Origin: Victivallales bacterium
GTDB lineage: Bacteria > Verrucomicrobiota > Lentisphaeria > Oligosphaerales > Oligosphaeraceae
Assembly (NCBI GenBank): GCA_017417585.1
Contig: JAFPYX010000007.1
Span: 1-47,554, forward strand
Direction: 5' to 3'
Length of the DNA stretch: 47,554 nucleotides
Positions 19,401 to 26,545 of the stretch are shown here, in pieces. The translations under genes were made by a program, and so were the position numbers. Position 1 is the stretch's first letter. Every line of letters starts with the position of its first letter. The notes beneath the pieces were generated by a model. The model was given only the letters and a program-made list of their open reading frames with translations, made no database searches and was not told the origin of the DNA.

Positions 19401-19624
19401 TCGGCCTCGTCGCCCCAAGCCCGAGCGGCCAGCCCCCTTGCATGGCTGCGGACCGCGCCGTCAGGGCCGAACATGGCCAGCCGGTCCTCTCCCATGATGG
19501 ACCGCAGCGCGTCGCGCGTCGTCGGCCTTCCGACGACGCCCCATCCAGGACGCGGAGCCGCCATGTTACCGACGGGCAGGAACGGGTTGTCGGACGCAAT
19601 GGTCCGCAGCAGTTCGTCACTCAT
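10418..19624 (-). CDS. Giant internal virion / polyvalent protein (T7 gp16 position)
   Basis: A 3068-residue protein in the place of the T7 ejected core protein gp16 (1318 residues). In order: an alanine/glycine-rich amphipathic N-terminal region (1-550); a low-complexity linker with a duplicated 31-residue unit (about 545-600); a metallopeptidase-like segment with H719-E-A-V-A-H724; a domain beginning TLKGYKLMRIDERGN (about 884-1100) of the kind found in phage polyvalent proteins; an ADP-ribosyltransferase-like domain (about 1176-1340: FKAWFGDW, VVYHWT, GFFFTSSES); a PBECR-type nuclease-like segment (about 1370-1530, HH1449-1450, H1455, GQIPLRPED); long charged helices; a gp16-like helical C-terminal part (from about 2660) and a lysine-rich tail. 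Such proteins are injected with the DNA. ATG 19624 overlaps the upstream stop (ATGA). Domain calls are by motif only. Confidence 0.85.
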   Translation of the reverse strand: MSDELLRTIASDNPFLPVGNMAAPRPGWGVVGRPTTRDALRSIMGEDRLAMFGPDGAVRSHARGLAARAWGDEAEDALALAAYYMSLDPARELTMGQALAGLPELIQRYGDGEGDSPSAAVAAIRKRNRAAWGMPPETDRHGHRLEQYRDAAGAGFLGAGQMVTNAWMMTVEGGSRLLGMDWWNKEWMDRVAEYRDQANRDWSEWRGEVMADVLPSGGVFGSDGVGDFAANTGAMLVSESPRQALQFLAMWFLGPLGGAAYIGADSAYQKNSDLRNEVPEMSDAARWTNAGATGLINSGAAYLMYGRIFGDGGGGFGSLPAGRSPWLAWAGHVGGNVAAEAGQEAFEQTSENLVDILTGAKGDTSSWTAGDYARALWEGVPESAIAGGFFGGWAAAATGSQVMRAQREVTANAAYLEQVRLSIVEASARRPPTWQEAQLVETIDTLADAADPARQFAVMQALRAYAVMQDVAARTRADENRLGAALPSPHDMDAYLEASRAYSQSAAEGNFVMTLGDPEEVLGGLRRKGTAQGGRDLSAGQDLVGTRDGGKSSPAQTAAATANQEVAEQGGRNLAGTRDGGKSSPAQTAAATANQEVAEAGREAARTSAPAQEETEAERRSRLERDAAMAEAEHEAERLAPHDPMETARAVNRLAAKLKGVKLRFFIREGDLPGTARAKLRGMGEEARLPRGLYDGATDTVWVNAALLRPSELPKLVLHEAVAHAGVRKVLGAMYDRVLDAVWSAHADEAAMLEVVGRYFPSAEYSETAGPDGETVRTPKLTEAQRREAADEFVARYADGRVNSEYRGVEQSWWREFKQRLRMLLARIGWLSDVVMDDREIETLLARAYRRIGSPEVSDAKTGGLSGADTVRFDLRTAEPPKRTLKGYKLMRIDERGNLYAQFIDRANQMQLGQWYDADSPNIDDLKKLSDGIYVVDREGNATPFTRANMPSVKEVDEATANGQRFMKIGRYSDGSQRIENIGVNGSGTVATFAYRPGWHATNAPSAPHIGGGQRRANEVWVEIEYAADNDFRSEAASKASLMKNGKPNPREAQLDHIPEDGYYYYRTNNNADEKQDWILTGSIKPVRILSDAEVERLNREGGFRPDAQRKEARIDGADGVRLALAEPDARAARLEQAEREYDEVVRKYKGTPQWMKAPNGEDSLLDERLWVQVRTPSFKAWFGDWENDSQNASKVLDGNGEPRVVYHWTPNGQFWTFDKSRVGETWNADETGFFFTSSESLAEDYSKPYFKEGSADPNVIACFLSMKNPLVIDRNWWRSNFGRDNIFKYDAVEIWDDNQAAILDAMRDGGHDGVIINPNPFAGEPRMFMIPEANQAKSATDNVGTYSGSEDDIRFNLGEDETEIDRQLSGFSESQIRKMKGNLVKRLGSTQTAIAAIIQKGTVYQEKGNDSFAEYAKIDNDERHRLERLTGLDLSDISIHQIDVSGIHHSENEHGTGKEKFPGQIPLRPEDYLLIPEIVAQSQDISYGGKDRKGHDLIKYRYAKGSEYYYYEEVRKGRGKLSNKTLYKKKLGTSAVPEFSEDSSTVFPLTSETFRTRALEDNVTPNSKSASQLDEKSGKNTENSSSDGMRLSLESYSVTEGAQAVAVLRPYLLETDMADAEACLEYLKDHGFRNFDLRDAGELMREADRQNLCGDAEAARESLERAQAENADPLSDGGKRVAELVRGMGRARKSDDDIRIELARLGVSLPQERLAELVAQARAEARPDARKAFRERRDQWLRETDPLWEALTDHFNLRRIYVRPGARQLGEEFRGGFIDPLWRRLSKAGQRLDERTRERLLSSQGDRYRRSYGVDVIAKAVLDDHPGLASDETALEDRILARLDGLTEAALDEEYRDARRREAAQERQFAEDSEAEWRKNLAERALRHIDARERFDSELIREDHELAQEVWTLLTGDERDVARLSEREIAAADAAIREGIEDAAGFVRGYAEGQRDLPQAVAEARKGDRAKIAERLRRAVERLENQYKEQRARARTEEAELRRSLRAAAEADRLDLDALRTAAEEFARANLPPEVGGKYVGKVLALAQYDTKPTRQFPEGRRKAEFRKLMDDMDWAAMEARRARDRKALAELADRYRSRRNWKGVPVSLVPSVQRTVDRIAEVLRMSDAAVDALMAHHVGLAMQLETSEDGRVYDGQRGWSRAELDEDMAILQEYGRLGASPDSKAATALADLRRLAETGKADYAQKIAERTERRKQSAAKLKAELTGTRNVKGRAAEGSDGGRLDSPVLLNHLTTRSCFSFLAGEANMGEGFDGTEAGRLYALVEKSSYGEMTRLRQDGGRFNDAVVRISGARTMKERKAWWHKVRDVHEHTGIFVDFYSSEYGSREDGTSFFRQGVRKGQRLAVDAEAARRALDEFERTGSATVDTEAGVRRLDEVSAGFLRRQLADFDAGLESDVQFSPDEAENDQIKAELAQLRKDGKVQVLLPSKDEVAVRRELALSQGQALQAWLTWRQEDCRAGMRWNGWNDESIRQLEAFLDPQVRAMGEWMRAEFRAGRAELDQAAFEKFGAHLPDNEDYFPTRYARNQGAGLSERGGKAATITPGFLASRKFHTLPIDLTQDAFQVFAGAMRDQAHFLAWGTTLDEINGVLGQGDVQEAIRNRYSQAFLDKLKDRVQLLRGGQDAGERLDFWLGAATHVFAASKLGFNFVSAAKQWLGTFAYLNDCSPSEMARALGTAFLNLGDRDLYRRFAKAALESDYLKNRLEGGMDRDLRYVLASAKATGLEGECHPLAEKAVQWMYALPQYADRLSTLTGGYAVFLHNYEGALKAGESDATAFERGMRAWMRSTDETQQSAYLKDQNSYQNSRGGLYRALTLFMSNPIQVSNRELVAFREAWEKGGRTWSGFAKTLAPGNPDGAAARRAILANHLVVPALMLLASGLLKYGLLDYWDEAEAEDYIVDSVMGSWDSVAISGGVVKNGLRTLVRAMEGEGVRFGHFMRGNSYAPGADELMDNLSAILRSGGNLKDDWTSGEDWLNIVEESLETAGMVLPGVGAVPVAGSAALHQARRAERMLRDEETLKAEKKERAKAKARRTREKNKAKKQEK
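17828..17993 (-). repeat. 73-bp perfect direct repeat (93-bp period) in the giant gene
   Basis: Bases 17828-17900 recur without a mismatch at 17921-17993. The 93-bp period equals 31 codons, so the protein carries GTRDGGKSSPAQTAAATA twice in a linker just before the metallopeptidase-like segment. Perfect identity, including third positions, indicates a very recent duplication. Confidence 0.9.
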
Positions 19625-21654
19625 CTTCTTCCTTGGCCTCCCTTCACTTGCGGAATATTCAGGTCATAGCGGTGCAGATTGGCCGTAGTCAAACCCATCC
19701 ATGCGTCCAGCTCTTCTCCGACACTCAGGGTGTTGATCGCTCTTTTCAGCTGTTCGCCGTAGGCCCGCATCTCCTCCTCCGTGGCCTTCGGATGGCGCTC
19801 CAGCCATTCCACCACCGTCGCGCACCAGAACTTGCGGGTATCCGCCGCCCGTCTGCCGTCCTCGTCTGCCCCGTGGAAATATTTGTCTTTCTGTTCGTTC
19901 ATGTAGGCATCGTAGGCATCCACCAGCTGTTTGTCTTCGCGCCAGGTGCCGGCCACCTCGCCGAACCTGGCGTCGAGACTCTTCCTGAGGGCCTCCGCTT
20001 CTTTAGGAGAATAAGGATAGATTCCCTGAGCTATTTCCAGGCACAAATTATTATACAGCACACTTCGCCTCTGCGGATCATTCGGCAGGTCCATGCTGTT
20101 GATCGTGAAACGCAGGTTGACCACGGCCTTCTCCAGATCGCTTTTCCGCGTTTCCGTCTGATATCTATCCCATCTGGCATCCGCATCGGCGACCAGGCGT
20201 AAGGCGTCTTCCTTGGACATCCACCCCGCATCCACCCATTTTCTCACGTCCGCCGCCGTCGGGCCTACACGCAACTCGGCATTCAGATCCCGCAGCTCCC
20301 GTTCGAGCTCCTGGCGTTGCCTACTCCCCTGAGGCAGTTGATTGAGCCTGCCTTCGGTCTCTACAATATCCTGCAGGATTCTGAAGGTTGAGTCAGGCAG
20401 GTGCTGATCATCCTTGACCCATCTCGCGCTGTAACGATCTCGTATGTTGCCTTTTAGCCATTCCAGATATTCATCGTCGCCGAGGCGCATTTCATAGAAA
20501 TAACGGACGGACGTTGCTAAATTCTGCTGTCGCCTGGCCACTTCAACATCTCTTCCATGCCGCTCCTGCTTAAGCTGTAACTCCTGGCTTTCCAGAATGC
20601 GAATTCTCCGGACCTTCTCCTTGTCGTCGAGCCGCGAATCCTCCTGTGTCTGCCGGATCGCCGCCGCCACCTCGTCCTCATTCTGGAAGGGACGCAGGAC
20701 GATGGATGCGTCGAACGCCTCGTTGTCCTTTTTCGCCCGCCAGGCCCGCTCCATGGCAACAAGGCCGTCATATTCCTTCTGGGTAATCCTGCCATCGTGT
20801 AACGCATAATCGAATTGATTCAGGTCGAACGACTCGCCGCTGGCGGAGACGGTGGTGAACTCATCCGCCAGCTCCTTCGCGGTCTTGAGAACCAGCGCCT
20901 CGCCGTGCCTCGCCAGCTTCTCGCGGTCCTCCGCCGTGAGTCCGGGCACATCCTTCGTCCAGGTGCCGTCTTCGTTTTTCTCCAGGTATTCCGCCGCGCG
21001 GGCGGGGTTTGCCTTGACATCGTCCAGGGCGGCGGCGAAGGCCTCGCGGTGCCTGATGTCGGCCAGCATGGCCTCGCCCTTCTCCGTGGTGTACACGCCC
21101 TGTTCCACCGCCACGCGGACGGTCTCCTGCGCGCCATCCCAGTCGTTGGCGGCCACCTGGCTCTGCACGGAGAGCGCGGCCTGCCCCGAGAGCGCGGTCA
21201 CCCTCGCCTGGTACTGCAATTTTTCGGTGTCGTTCCCCCAGCGGGACGCCTGCCCCACCAGATACAGCTCGGCCTTCCGCCGGTGCTCCGCGGGGAGTCC
21301 GTCGAGCAGCTCCCGGCAGTCCTGCCGGAGCGTCAGGAAATTCTTCTGCGACCGGTCCCCGAAGGTCTCGTAGCCGTCGGGGTCCTGGGAGAGCGCGGTG
21401 AAGTTGTCTCGGTAGGCGGCCTCGGCCTTCACGCGGATCTCGTCCAGGTCCATCGCGGCCTTCGCCTCCTTCGCCTTCTGGTTCGCCTGGAGCCACAGCC
21501 CGGCGGCCTTCTCCGCCACGCCCGCCAGGCTGGCGGCAAGCTGCGCGCCGGGCGCGGCGTTCCGGTAGTAGGACGCGCCCGGGGCCTGCGCCCGCCCGTA
21601 GTGCGGTGCGCCCTGGTTCGCCATCGGCAGCCTTGACATCGGTATGACCGGCAT
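19621..21654 (-). CDS. Internal virion protein, T7 gp15-like
   Basis: A 677-residue, mostly helical, charged protein (T7 gp15 is 747) lying between the gp14-like and gp16-like genes, the order of the T7 ejectosome. The N-terminal 60 residues are alanine-rich (AAPGAQLAASLAGVAEKAAGLWLQA). The remainder is a series of helical hairpins with many KAEAAY, AEHRRKAELYL and LARHGEAL motifs. No enzymatic motif is seen. It probably forms part of the conduit through the cell envelope during DNA ejection. AGGAGG lies 8 nt before ATG 21654, and its stop overlaps the giant gene start by 4 bp. Confidence 0.75.
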   Translation of the reverse strand: MPVIPMSRLPMANQGAPHYGRAQAPGASYYRNAAPGAQLAASLAGVAEKAAGLWLQANQKAKEAKAAMDLDEIRVKAEAAYRDNFTALSQDPDGYETFGDRSQKNFLTLRQDCRELLDGLPAEHRRKAELYLVGQASRWGNDTEKLQYQARVTALSGQAALSVQSQVAANDWDGAQETVRVAVEQGVYTTEKGEAMLADIRHREAFAAALDDVKANPARAAEYLEKNEDGTWTKDVPGLTAEDREKLARHGEALVLKTAKELADEFTTVSASGESFDLNQFDYALHDGRITQKEYDGLVAMERAWRAKKDNEAFDASIVLRPFQNEDEVAAAIRQTQEDSRLDDKEKVRRIRILESQELQLKQERHGRDVEVARRQQNLATSVRYFYEMRLGDDEYLEWLKGNIRDRYSARWVKDDQHLPDSTFRILQDIVETEGRLNQLPQGSRQRQELERELRDLNAELRVGPTAADVRKWVDAGWMSKEDALRLVADADARWDRYQTETRKSDLEKAVVNLRFTINSMDLPNDPQRRSVLYNNLCLEIAQGIYPYSPKEAEALRKSLDARFGEVAGTWREDKQLVDAYDAYMNEQKDKYFHGADEDGRRAADTRKFWCATVVEWLERHPKATEEEMRAYGEQLKRAINTLSVGEELDAWMGLTTANLHRYDLNIPQVKGGQGRR

Positions 21655-21675
21655 TCCCTGTTCCTCCTTATAACA

Positions 21676-22284
21676 TTAGGCGATGCGCGACACGGCGTTC
21701 ATCCTCTGCCTGGTCGCCCCCCCGTCCAAACTGTAAGAGTTCGCGTACGAATCCAGAGCGGATGCCTTCGCACTCCCGGAGAATCCCCCTGACATCGCGA
21801 ACGCGGACAGCCCGCTGGACAGCGCGGCGGTCCCGGCGTTGATGCCGATGAGCGTCTTGTACCCCTTGAGGGAGTTGAGTGCCGTCTGGCCCTGCATCCG
21901 GTAGAGCCCCGCCTGGGAGAGCGCCGAGGCGCGGGCGGTCGCCCCGCCCACGGCCGCGTCGTCGGCGGCCAGCTGGAGGTCGGCGGCCTGCTGCCCCAGC
22001 GTGGCCAGCGGGCTTCCCGAGTCCAGCGCGGCACCCGATGCCCCGTAGAGGGCGCGGGAATGCGCCAGGGCGCGGCGTTTGTTGACCTGCTCGCGTCGGG
22101 CGTTGGCCAGCGCGGTCTCCTCGGCGGCCTTGCCCTCCAGCTCCGCCGCGCGGGCGTTCGCCTCGGCCACCTTCGCCTGGTCGTGCGCCGCCGCCTTCGC
22201 CTGCTGGTGCTGCACCACGCCAGACGCCGTAGAGGCCGCGGCCGCCATCACCGCCGCAATTGCAAACCATGTAAACGGATCCAT
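21676..22284 (-). CDS. Internal virion protein, T7 gp14-like
   Basis: A 202-residue protein (T7 gp14 is 196). It has a hydrophobic alanine-rich N-terminal helix (PFTWFAIAAVMAAAASTASG), a helix rich in alanine and charged residues, and then the hallmark RALYGASGAALDSGSPLATLG with AADLQLAADDA, found in this family of phage core proteins. A second hydrophobic stretch lies at about 150-170. In the T7 model gp14 forms the outer-membrane pore of the ejection channel. It begins 3 bp after the tail tubular B stop and precedes the gp15-like gene. Confidence 0.75.
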   Translation of the reverse strand: MDPFTWFAIAAVMAAAASTASGVVQHQQAKAAAHDQAKVAEANARAAELEGKAAEETALANARREQVNKRRALAHSRALYGASGAALDSGSPLATLGQQAADLQLAADDAAVGGATARASALSQAGLYRMQGQTALNSLKGYKTLIGINAGTAALSSGLSAFAMSGGFSGSAKASALDSYANSYSLDGGATRQRMNAVSRIA

Positions 22285-22287
22285 CCT

Positions 22288-24657
22288 CTACACCCCCTCG
22301 CTCGAAAGCTCCAGCGCCAGTCCCGCCACGTTGATCGGCAGCGGGAGGGTCTGGCGGATCTCCACCTTGGTACGCCGCGCGTGCCCGCCCATCGGCGCGG
22401 ACACGACCACCTCGTCCTTCCCCTCGGGCGGAACCTCCACGTCATCCGACACGTCGCGCGGCAGAAGCGTCTGCCACTTCCCCTCGTCGGCGCGGACCTC
22501 CCCGCCGATGGTGCCGTAGGTGTCCACCAGCATCCTGCAGACGGTCTTCTGGCGCAGCATGGAGAGGCCCCGCTGCGTCTGCATCTCGGCGGGCATGGGC
22601 GACAGCACGCTGGCGTAGGGCAGCCCGAGCCAGCCGCCGGCCGCGTCGAAGCCCGCGGGGGCCGACAGGTCGCTTTCGTCGTCCCACGCGCCCTCCGCGT
22701 ACTCCCGTCCCGCGGAGAGCATCCCGGGCGACAGGCCGGCGAAGAGGCCAGCCACGTCCGTGGAGACCGTGCCGGGCAAGGCGACACCGGTAAAGCACAG
22801 CGCCTCCCCATCATAAATGCCGTCGATGACGGGCATGGCCATGTCCAGGAAGACGGCCTCCCCGAAGCCGGGGAAGCGCCGAGGGAACATCCGCTCCAGG
22901 CACAGCCACCCGTTGAGCAGCGTCAGCAGATACAGCCGGTCCTCGCCGCTGGGCGTGGGCAAAACGCACAGGGACAGCACCTCCCCCGCCGAGCGGGGGT
23001 GCCTCGCCCAGCCGTTCACGCGCTGGGAGGAGTCGCAGGTGCAGGAGGCCAGCGTGCCGTCCTCCAGCGCGCACCACACCACCGTGTCCGGCGACTTCTG
23101 CACCGCCAGGCACCGCACGCCGGGGCGGGTGACATGCTCGGCCAGCAGCGTCAGGTCCTCGGCCACGTACCCGTCCTGCTCCCAGGAATAGACCATCGAC
23201 CTGAGCCGCTCGCGGTCGCGCTGCGCGAAGACCATGCGGTCCTCCGCCAGGCACGTGCAGGGCGGCCACGCCGAGCCGTAGGCGCTCGTGCGCCGGATGT
23301 AGAGGTTCTCCGATGTCAGTGCGCCTTGCGCCCCGTTCGAGGGCGCGATGCTCCACTCCTCGTCCATCGTGCCCGCCAGCAGCGCGTCCTTGGAGGCCAG
23401 CCAGGCGATGCAGGAGGCGTCGCCCCCGGTCAGCGTCAGGTCCATCGCCGAATCCTCCTCGCCGCCGAGGGGCTGGAAGTCGTCGTACCCGTCCACGCGG
23501 CTGCCCCACAGGCGCTGCGGGTCGGCCTGCGTCCCGCCCAGCCACAGCCGCTGCTGGTGGAAGCACACTGCCCGCGGATAGCCCGTGGCCCCGGAGAAGG
23601 CGCCCCACGCCCAGTCGCTGGTGGACGTACGCTGCCCGAAGTACATGGCCTTTTCGACTACCACGGACACCTGCGTGTTGCTGGTCCTGCCGGTAATCCG
23701 CACCACCCCCGTCGAGCGGGTCTGGGGGGCGGAAAGGAGGTAGCCGCACCGCTTGTTGGTCCCGCTGGGCGCCTCCGAATAGCCCGACATCTGGAGCCGG
23801 AACTTGACGCCCTCCTCCGCCTCGTCTCCGGAGACGGCCACGTTGTAGTCGTTGTTCGATGAGTACTGGAGGAACGTGGCGAAACTGGCGTCGTCGGGAC
23901 CCTTCCGCTGCACTTCCAGCGAGCCGATCCAGGAACCGTGCGTGGTGAGCGTCCACGCCCCGTTCACGTAGATCTCCCCGCTAGTGCCGTTGGACGTGAA
24001 GGAGCCTTCCAGCCGGTTGGACCCTTTCGTCGTCCGAAGGACGACACGGCGGCCGACCCAGGAGGATTTGAAGGGCGAGAAGCCCGATCCGGACGCGGTG
24101 AGCGTCCCCGTGGCGCCCAGGGCGGTGGCGGTGACGGACAGCTTCCAGTTGCCGTTCGTGTTCCAGTCCAGGAACGGCGGCACCGAGAACGGCCACTCCC
24201 CCAGCGTGAAGGACATGTCCCCCGTGCGGGCCAGGCGCTGCGGCGCCACGTCCGGATGGACGATGCACATCACGTCGTTGAGCTGCGCGGCCACGATGGC
24301 GTCCAGGTCCTTCCCCGCCCAGGGGTAGTCCCCGCCGGTGATGACGCACGGGGAGAGCCACCCGTTCCGCGTGCCAGGCTTGAACACGTACAGGGAAGTG
24401 GGCGTGAAAAGCAGCAGATAGGTGTTGTTCGCGTCGTAGCTGAAGCGCATCAGCCTGCCGGCGCCTTCGCCATCGGCGTACCGGAAGGCGTGCATGAGCT
24501 GGGTGCCGGGACGGCGCTCCGCCGTGCCGTACGGCGTCGGCAGGAAATTCTCGAGGACGCGGCATCCCCTGGAGTACTGCTCCAGGTCCGGCCGCGCCAG
24601 CAGCAGCGGGGAGAGCTCCCCCGCGTTGAACGCGTTGACCACGCTGAAGACGCTCAT
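22288..24657 (-). CDS. Tail tubular protein B / tail nozzle (T7 gp12-like)
   Basis: A 789-residue protein, close to T7 gp12 (794). It opens with the family signature (FNAGELSPLLLARPDLEQY, then GCRVLENFLPTPYGTAERRPG) and carries beta-propeller-like repeats typical of nozzle proteins, such as VCFHQQRLWLGG and ASKDALLAGTMDEEWSI. It forms the distal tail tube. An upstream ATG at 24690 exists, but ATG 24657 has GGAGG eight bases before it and overlaps the tail tubular A stop as ATGA, so 24657 is preferred. Confidence 0.92.
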   Translation of the reverse strand: MSVFSVVNAFNAGELSPLLLARPDLEQYSRGCRVLENFLPTPYGTAERRPGTQLMHAFRYADGEGAGRLMRFSYDANNTYLLLFTPTSLYVFKPGTRNGWLSPCVITGGDYPWAGKDLDAIVAAQLNDVMCIVHPDVAPQRLARTGDMSFTLGEWPFSVPPFLDWNTNGNWKLSVTATALGATGTLTASGSGFSPFKSSWVGRRVVLRTTKGSNRLEGSFTSNGTSGEIYVNGAWTLTTHGSWIGSLEVQRKGPDDASFATFLQYSSNNDYNVAVSGDEAEEGVKFRLQMSGYSEAPSGTNKRCGYLLSAPQTRSTGVVRITGRTSNTQVSVVVEKAMYFGQRTSTSDWAWGAFSGATGYPRAVCFHQQRLWLGGTQADPQRLWGSRVDGYDDFQPLGGEEDSAMDLTLTGGDASCIAWLASKDALLAGTMDEEWSIAPSNGAQGALTSENLYIRRTSAYGSAWPPCTCLAEDRMVFAQRDRERLRSMVYSWEQDGYVAEDLTLLAEHVTRPGVRCLAVQKSPDTVVWCALEDGTLASCTCDSSQRVNGWARHPRSAGEVLSLCVLPTPSGEDRLYLLTLLNGWLCLERMFPRRFPGFGEAVFLDMAMPVIDGIYDGEALCFTGVALPGTVSTDVAGLFAGLSPGMLSAGREYAEGAWDDESDLSAPAGFDAAGGWLGLPYASVLSPMPAEMQTQRGLSMLRQKTVCRMLVDTYGTIGGEVRADEGKWQTLLPRDVSDDVEVPPEGKDEVVVSAPMGGHARRTKVEIRQTLPLPINVAGLALELSSEGV

Positions 24658-25238
24658 GGAAGGCCTCCTCCCAGATGCGCCGAAAGCCACCTTCCAGGTC
24701 GGCCAGGCGTCTGGTACGCGTGGTGGTTTTCGATGGAGTCGTCGGCGCGGGCCGTCTCGAGGGCCTCCCGCGCGCGCCGCTCCCAGTAGGTGGCCGCCTG
24801 GGCGTCATTGCCCAGCGGCATCGCCAGGCGGCTGGCCAGGGCGCACGCCGCCGCGTCGCACAGCTTCGCCGGCCAGAGTCCCGTGTCGTCCGTTCGGACG
24901 GCGAGGGCGACCGCCGTCAGCGGCGCCGCCACATAGAGGCGGAAGCCCTCCCTGATGTACGCCACGCCCGCGGGGATGGTCTCCGCCACGCGGAGACAGT
25001 CCCCAGGCAGGGCGTAGGCGCACGGAAGATGCGGATAGGGGGAGGGATCGGCCAGCGCCGCCAGCCTCTCGGCTCGCGTGGCGAAGCTCCAGGTGTGGTC
25101 CGAGAGCGCGAGATCCCGCGCCAGCGGCCAGAGCCGTCGGCACAGCTCCGCCTCCGCGCTCGCGTCGTCCGCGAGGGACGACAGCGCGGGGTGGTTCACA
25201 TATCCGAGCGCCACGTTGCAGATGTCGGTCGGCGTCAT
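24654..25238 (-). CDS. Tail tubular protein A / gatekeeper (T7 gp11-like)
   Basis: A 194-residue protein (T7 gp11 is 196) that joins the portal to the nozzle. Typical features are an N-terminal TDICNVALGYVNHPALSSL, LARDLALSDHTWSFATRAERLA, a CYA-type strand (PCAYALPGDCLRV) and a C-terminal helical part (YWERRAREALETARADDS). GGGGAGG precedes ATG 25238 by nine bases. It is translationally coupled to the nozzle gene. Confidence 0.92.
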   Translation of the reverse strand: MTPTDICNVALGYVNHPALSSLADDASAEAELCRRLWPLARDLALSDHTWSFATRAERLAALADPSPYPHLPCAYALPGDCLRVAETIPAGVAYIREGFRLYVAAPLTAVALAVRTDDTGLWPAKLCDAAACALASRLAMPLGNDAQAATYWERRAREALETARADDSIENHHAYQTPGRPGRWLSAHLGGGLP

Positions 25239-25261
25239 GTCCGGTCACCTCCCCTTTGTCC

Positions 25262-26266
25262 TTATGCGGCGGGAACCGTGCACTTGCACGGGATGTGCAC
25301 CACGCCGACATCCTCGTAGCGGGTCGCGCCCGCCTTCATCTTGGAGTACACCTGCCAGTTGTTACATTTGTCCGCGCGGGTGCTGATCGTGGTCTGGATT
25401 GGCTGTGGTTGTGCCAGCACCACATTGGACTTCAAGTAGGCGAAGCAGATGCGCCCGTGGTTGGTCGTGGTGCTGGACGCCGTGGTGGAGTAGATCGGCA
25501 GCAGGTCCTCGTCCACGATGACGAACTTGAAGCCGAGGAAGGTGTCCACCTCGCCCGCGACAAGCGCCCTGACGGTGTTGTAGTCGGAGCTCTGCACCTG
25601 GGTGATGCGCAGCAGGTCGTCGAGCTGGCTCTGGCCGATGACCATGACCACCTCCTGGCCGGGCGCCTTCATCGGAATCTTGCTCTTGCCCAGCAGACTG
25701 CGGGCAGACAAGAGCTTCTCAAGGTTCAGGCCGGTGTAGGCCGCCGTGCCGCTGCCGGAGCCGCCCAGGTTGATGTTGAGCTTCTGCGCGTCTGGGAAGG
25801 CCACGGTGGACTCGGAACCAGCCGCCACAAGGTCCGGAGAGTTCCAGGTCGAGCCGCTGGCGTGGTTGACACGAGTCTCCTCGACCGCCGATCCATACAG
25901 CCCCTTGTTGATGATGATGCTGTCGAGCGCACGGCCCATGGCGTATGCGCCGCTCTGGGTGATGGAGCCGGTGGGGTCGATGATCGGGGCCATGCCCTGC
26001 TCCTCCTGCCAGTCAAGCATGTCGCCCCAGTGCCATCCTGTGGCGGTCAGGACGCGCCGCGAGAAGCGGGTGTGGGCGATCGGGGTGTCGCCGTACATCG
26101 TGGTGATCTGCTGCGCCTGGGTCGGAGCAGCCCGTTCAAGCGTGCGCTTCTCTCCCTTCATGTCGATGCGGGAGACGTGATTGTAGAGCAGGCTTCCCTG
26201 CTGTTGGGCCATCATGTACACGTTCTGTGCGTACTGGGTGGCATAGACGGGTGACAATTCGGGCAT
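25262..26266 (-). CDS. Major capsid protein
   Basis: A 334-residue protein (T7 gp10A is 345) between scaffold and tail tubular A, as in T7. It has no signal peptide or membrane segment. It begins MPELSPVYATQYAQNVYMMAQQ and contains RFSRRVLTATGWHWGDMLDW and VMVIGQSQLDDLLRI, a pattern I associate with capsid proteins of T7-like and related podophages; an HK97-type fold is expected but cannot be shown here. AAGGAGG stands seven bases before ATG 26266, the strongest ribosome site of the block, as suits the most abundant virion protein. Repeated stem-loops lie upstream. Confidence 0.88.
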   Translation of the reverse strand: MPELSPVYATQYAQNVYMMAQQQGSLLYNHVSRIDMKGEKRTLERAAPTQAQQITTMYGDTPIAHTRFSRRVLTATGWHWGDMLDWQEEQGMAPIIDPTGSITQSGAYAMGRALDSIIINKGLYGSAVEETRVNHASGSTWNSPDLVAAGSESTVAFPDAQKLNINLGGSGSGTAAYTGLNLEKLLSARSLLGKSKIPMKAPGQEVVMVIGQSQLDDLLRITQVQSSDYNTVRALVAGEVDTFLGFKFVIVDEDLLPIYSTTASSTTTNHGRICFAYLKSNVVLAQPQPIQTTISTRADKCNNWQVYSKMKAGATRYEDVGVVHIPCKCTVPAA

Positions 26267-26545
26267 TGTCTGTCCTCCTTATTAGGTGATAGTCGGTTTA
26301 ACGGAATCGAGAGAAGCGATTGCCCGAACGCTCGGATCGCCGGAGGGATTCCCCTCCCTTTCCGCGCCCCTCGCCGGATCCTCGAAGGACTCCCCGGCTG
26401 CCGTGCGCAATATTCACCCGGGCTGGCAAGTTCCGCCCCTCGCCGGATCCTCGAAGGACTCCCCGGCTAGACGGGCGCGGCCCGCTCCCCCGACCCGGGC
26501 GGGCGGGGAGCGCACCTTCAGATATATGTTGAAAGGAAATGGGCG
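26267..26545 (-). promoter_or_regulatory. Capsid-gene leader with repeated stem-loops
   Basis: This is the only long spacer (279 bp) in the virion block. It holds two exact 35-bp copies of a hairpin-forming element (26365-26399, 26434-26468) and a GC-rich 8-bp inverted repeat (26483-26490 with 26505-26512). No T run follows any of them, so they do not look like simple terminators. RNA processing or messenger stabilisation ahead of the capsid gene is the likeliest role. Confidence 0.6.
26365..26468 (-). repeat. Two identical 35-bp direct repeats, each a hairpin
   Basis: The 35-bp unit at 26365-26399 recurs without mismatch at 26434-26468 (69-bp period). Inside each, GCCGG and CCGGC enclose TCCT-CGA-AGGA, giving a two-part stem. 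They lie in the leader of the capsid gene. Confidence 0.85.

Noticed and set aside
26483..26512. GC-rich stem as an intrinsic terminator before the capsid gene
   Set aside because: There is no T run after it in the operon sense, and termination here would silence the capsid and tail genes.
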